This document shows positions 62,358 through 64,000 of a stretch of DNA of 64,000 nt, in pieces. Source of the stretch: an uncultured Prevotellaceae bacterium (GTDB lineage: Bacteria; Bacteroidota; Bacteroidia; Bacteroidales; Bacteroidaceae). The position numbers were made by a program, and so were the translations under genes. Position 1 is the stretch's first letter; each line of letters opens with the position of its first letter. The DNA lies in the NCBI GenBank assembly GCA_947305005.1, contig CAMZCM010000001.1:216724-280723 (forward strand), written 5' to 3'. The notes below the pieces were generated by a model. The model was not told where the DNA came from. It worked only from the letters and a program-made list of their open reading frames with translations, and made no database searches.

Positions 62358-64000
62358 ATGAGAACGATTGAGCTCCTTTCTCCCGCCCGTAATCTGGAGT
62401 GCGGCATCGAAGCCGTTCGCCACGGAGCCGATGCGGTCTATATCGGTGCGCCCCGTTTTGGCGCCCGTGTGGCTGCAGGCAACAGCGTGGAGGATATCGC
62501 GGAGCTCGTGCGCTTTGCTCATCCCTTCGGTGTCCGTATCTATGTCACGGTGAACACCTTATTATATAATGAGGAGTTGGCAGAGGTCGATGCACTGATT
62601 GGGGAATTGCAAGCAGCGGGCGTGGATGCTCTGATTGTTCAGGACCCACGTCTGGTAGAATTGAATCGTGGACGTATTCCCCTTCACGCTTCCACACAGA
62701 TGGACAACCGTACCATCGACGATGTTCGTGCGCGTCAGGCCGCTGGCTACACGCAGACCGTCCTTGCCCGCGAGCTTTCTTTGGACGATATTCGTGCCAT
62801 CCACGCTGCTGTCCCTGAGATGCCGTTGGAGGCTTTTGTCCACGGAGCGCTCTGTGTCAGCTATAGCGGTCGTTGCTATGCCAGTGAGTACTGTTTCGGC
62901 CGTAGCGCCAATCGCGGTGAGTGCGCCCAATTCTGTCGCTTGCCCTTTGACCTCATTGATGCAGATGGTAAGATCGTTACCGTTCCCTCGGGTTCTGTTA
63001 CGGTTCCCTCGGGTTCTGTTACGGTTCCCGAGGGTTCTGTTACGGTTCCCGAGGGTTCTCCCGAGGGTAGTGAGGCCCTTCGCCAGCGTCACCTCCTCTC
63101 CCTAAAGGATATGAACCGCTCCGCAGACCTCGAAGCCATGATGGACGCAGGCATCACCTCCTTCAAGATAGAAGGGCGCCTGAAGGATGTCGCTTATGTC
63201 AAGAATATCACCGCTTACTACCGTCAGCGCATTGACGCCATCATAGCTCGCCGCTCGGACGACTACTGCCGCTCTTCCTTTGGCGCCAGCACCGTCACCT
63301 TCACGCCCAATCCGCTGAAGAGCTTTAATCGCGGCTTCACCGACTATTATCTTCATGGTCGCACATCTGCTCCTGTCTATCAGCCTTTTACGCCTAAGTC
63401 TCTTGGCGAGCCGGTGGGACATGTGAAAGAGATTGTGTCCTTTGGCAACCCCTCGCTCTCTGTGGCTGGAACAGCTACCTTCGCTAATGGCGACGGCCTC
63501 TGTTTCTTCGCGCCCGACGGCCATCTGCAGGGCTTTCGTGTGAATCGCATTGACCAGCAAGGGCGACTCTTCCCAGCCGATGCCTCTGTGCTTACGAAGC
63601 TGGCGAAGGGAACAGCGCTCTATCGTAACTACGATGCCGCTTTCGAGCATCAGCTGTCGCGCCCCACTGCCGACCGCCGCATCGCTGTCAGTTGGTTGTT
63701 GGAAGATACAGAGGATGGGTTCCGGCTCACCCTTTCTCTGATACCCAATGGCATCAGAGAAAGGGTGAGCACATTCTCCTATCCTCACGAACTCGCACGC
63801 ACTCCGCAAGCTGACAATATTCGTCGGCAACTCATGCGGCTCGGCGACACACCCTATACCTGCACCGAAGAAGATGTGGAAATCCGCCTCTCCGACAACT
63901 GGTTTATCCCCGCTTCTGTGCTGGGTGAGTGGAGAAGGCAGGTGGTAGGGGAATTTCAAGACTCTCCCCCCGCCCTCCCTATCAGGGAGGGGGTGAATAC
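62358..64000 (+). CDS. U32 family peptidase / collagenase-like protein, 3' partial
   Basis: The ATG at 62358 (M-R-T-I-E-L-L-S-P-A-R-N) starts an open frame that runs beyond the window. U32 signatures: IELLSPARN, HGADAVYIGAPRFGAR, YVTVNTLLYNEEL, GVDALIVQDP, PLHASTQMDN, VLARELSLDDI, FVHGALCVSYSGRCYASEYCFGRSANRGECAQFCR with the cysteines of a [4Fe-4S]-like site, and LLSLKDMN with FKIEGRLKD. Related enzymes hydroxylate tRNA or 23S rRNA (TrhP, RlhA) or act as proteases; the present one resembles the long Bacteroidota form with a C-terminal extension. It contains three foreign-looking insertions: four 21-bp repeats (62976-63067), an 18-bp inverted repeat (63725-63770) and the start of a palindromic element (from 63960). 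Confidence 0.9.
   Translation, partial: MRTIELLSPARNLECGIEAVRHGADAVYIGAPRFGARVAAGNSVEDIAELVRFAHPFGVRIYVTVNTLLYNEELAEVDALIGELQAAGVDALIVQDPRLVELNRGRIPLHASTQMDNRTIDDVRARQAAGYTQTVLARELSLDDIRAIHAAVPEMPLEAFVHGALCVSYSGRCYASEYCFGRSANRGECAQFCRLPFDLIDADGKIVTVPSGSVTVPSGSVTVPEGSVTVPEGSPEGSEALRQRHLLSLKDMNRSADLEAMMDAGITSFKIEGRLKDVAYVKNITAYYRQRIDAIIARRSDDYCRSSFGASTVTFTPNPLKSFNRGFTDYYLHGRTSAPVYQPFTPKSLGEPVGHVKEIVSFGNPSLSVAGTATFANGDGLCFFAPDGHLQGFRVNRIDQQGRLFPADASVLTKLAKGTALYRNYDAAFEHQLSRPTADRRIAVSWLLEDTEDGFRLTLSLIPNGIRERVSTFSYPHELARTPQADNIRRQLMRLGDTPYTCTEEDVEIRLSDNWFIPASVLGEWRRQVVGEFQDSPPALPIREGVN
62976..63067. repeat. Four 21-bp tandem repeats inside the U32 gene, ending in the 30-bp module
   Basis: Units GTTACxGTTCCCxxGGGTTCT at 62976, 62997, 63018 and 63039, each 21 bp (7 codons, V-T-V-P-x-G-S). 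Units 1-2 contain CCCTCGGG and units 3-4 its reverse complement CCCGAGGG; a last CCCGAGGG is at 63060-63067. It sits after I-D-A-D-G-K-I and before the H-L-L-S-L-K-D core motif. Confidence 0.85.
63725..63770. repeat. Perfect 18-bp inverted repeat in the U32 gene
   Basis: GCTCACCCTTTCTCTGAT (63725-63742) and its reverse complement (63753-63770) enclose 10 bp. The frame stays open (R-L-T-L-S-L-I-P-N-G-I-R-E-R-V-S). It is a second, unrelated palindrome in this gene. Confidence 0.8.
63960..64000. repeat. Left end of a second copy of the palindromic element, in the U32 gene
   Basis: GACTCTCCCCCCGCCCTCCCT (from 63960) is the same as the first 21 bases of the element at 60899, followed by a variant stem loop (ATC in place of TGT) and AGGGAGGG. 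The frame is the same: D-S-P-P-A-L-P-I-R-E-G-V-N. The rest lies beyond the window. Confidence 0.8.

Noticed and set aside
63102..63959. 285-codon open frame opposite the U32 gene
   Set aside because: The plus-strand frame has clear U32 signatures; the opposite frame has none.

Overview
The window is chromosomal DNA of a Bacteroidota bacterium, most likely a member of the Prevotellaceae or a close relative. Four things point there: promoters of the Bacteroides type (TAnnTTTG, about 20 bp from an upstream TTTG) in front of almost every operon; several secreted proteins that end in a Prevotella-like 'DLxGR...G.Y...GKK' tail; a split Na+-pumping acyl-CoA decarboxylase cluster; and lipoproteins whose Cys is followed by an acidic patch. 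No rRNA, tRNA, CRISPR array, integrase or transposase was seen. Most of the window is housekeeping DNA, with short accessory stretches.

Layout. 1-3408: a 5'-truncated TPR/caspase-like secreted protein with a DUF4384-like partner. 3398-4198 (minus): rsmA, divergent through a symmetric double promoter from a plus-strand series (flippase-like protein, pepD, alpha-2-macroglobulin, surE, lpxB, GH16) ending at 15982. 16129-20111: the mmdA / OadG-like / biotin carrier / mmdB pump cluster, closed by a strong terminator. 20174-29230 (minus): GH36-like glycosidase, orphan AAA/DUF4143 ATPase, a small WDDD peptide and a 1202-aa secreted protein. 29234-29719: gene-free repeat region. 29720-32156 (minus): HD hydrolase and an OadA/PycB-type carboxyltransferase. 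32301-36386 (plus): xseAB, ilvE, a membrane protein, trmB. 36389-40556: a repeat, a candidate small RNA, two paralogous lipocalin-like lipoproteins and a divergent membrane AraC regulator. 40633-41748: mrp. 41831-51075 (minus): guaB, two PPIases, an OstA-like protein, a small membrane protein, mutL and trpS in one tight operon. 51158-57675 (minus): recQ, then lptB-tig-clpP-clpX. 57793-64000 (plus): mlaE, mlaF, an ABC-F ATPase, metA and a U32 peptidase cut by the window edge.

How genes fit together. MmdA, the OadG-like subunit, the biotin carrier and MmdB form a Na+-pumping decarboxylase; the distant OadA-like carboxyltransferase has a biotinyl-type fold without the biotin lysine and may share the carrier. 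LpxB, LptB, the OstA-like protein, the SurA-like PPIases and MlaEF serve outer-membrane assembly. Tig, ClpP and ClpX form a protein quality-control operon.

Most interesting signals. (1) Dispersed palindromic or repeated modules lie in frame inside conserved genes: a 116-bp element with perfect 36-bp inverted ends in the ABC-F gene, the start of a second copy in the same frame in the U32 gene, a related half-element in the OstA-like gene, and a separate 30-bp module giving V-T-x-P-x-G-S-P-x-G in mrp, metA and the U32 gene. This resembles Rickettsia palindromic elements. (2) A membrane AraC regulator sits beside two minus-strand promoters that share TGCAAA direct repeats exactly 21 bp apart at identical spacing from the core; one drives the lipoproteins, the other only a candidate small RNA. 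(3) Heptanucleotide repeats abut the start codons of surE, mrp, the U32 gene and a small membrane protein gene. (4) A five-unit 22-bp iteron-like array. (5) A biotin carrier with two biotinyl domains.
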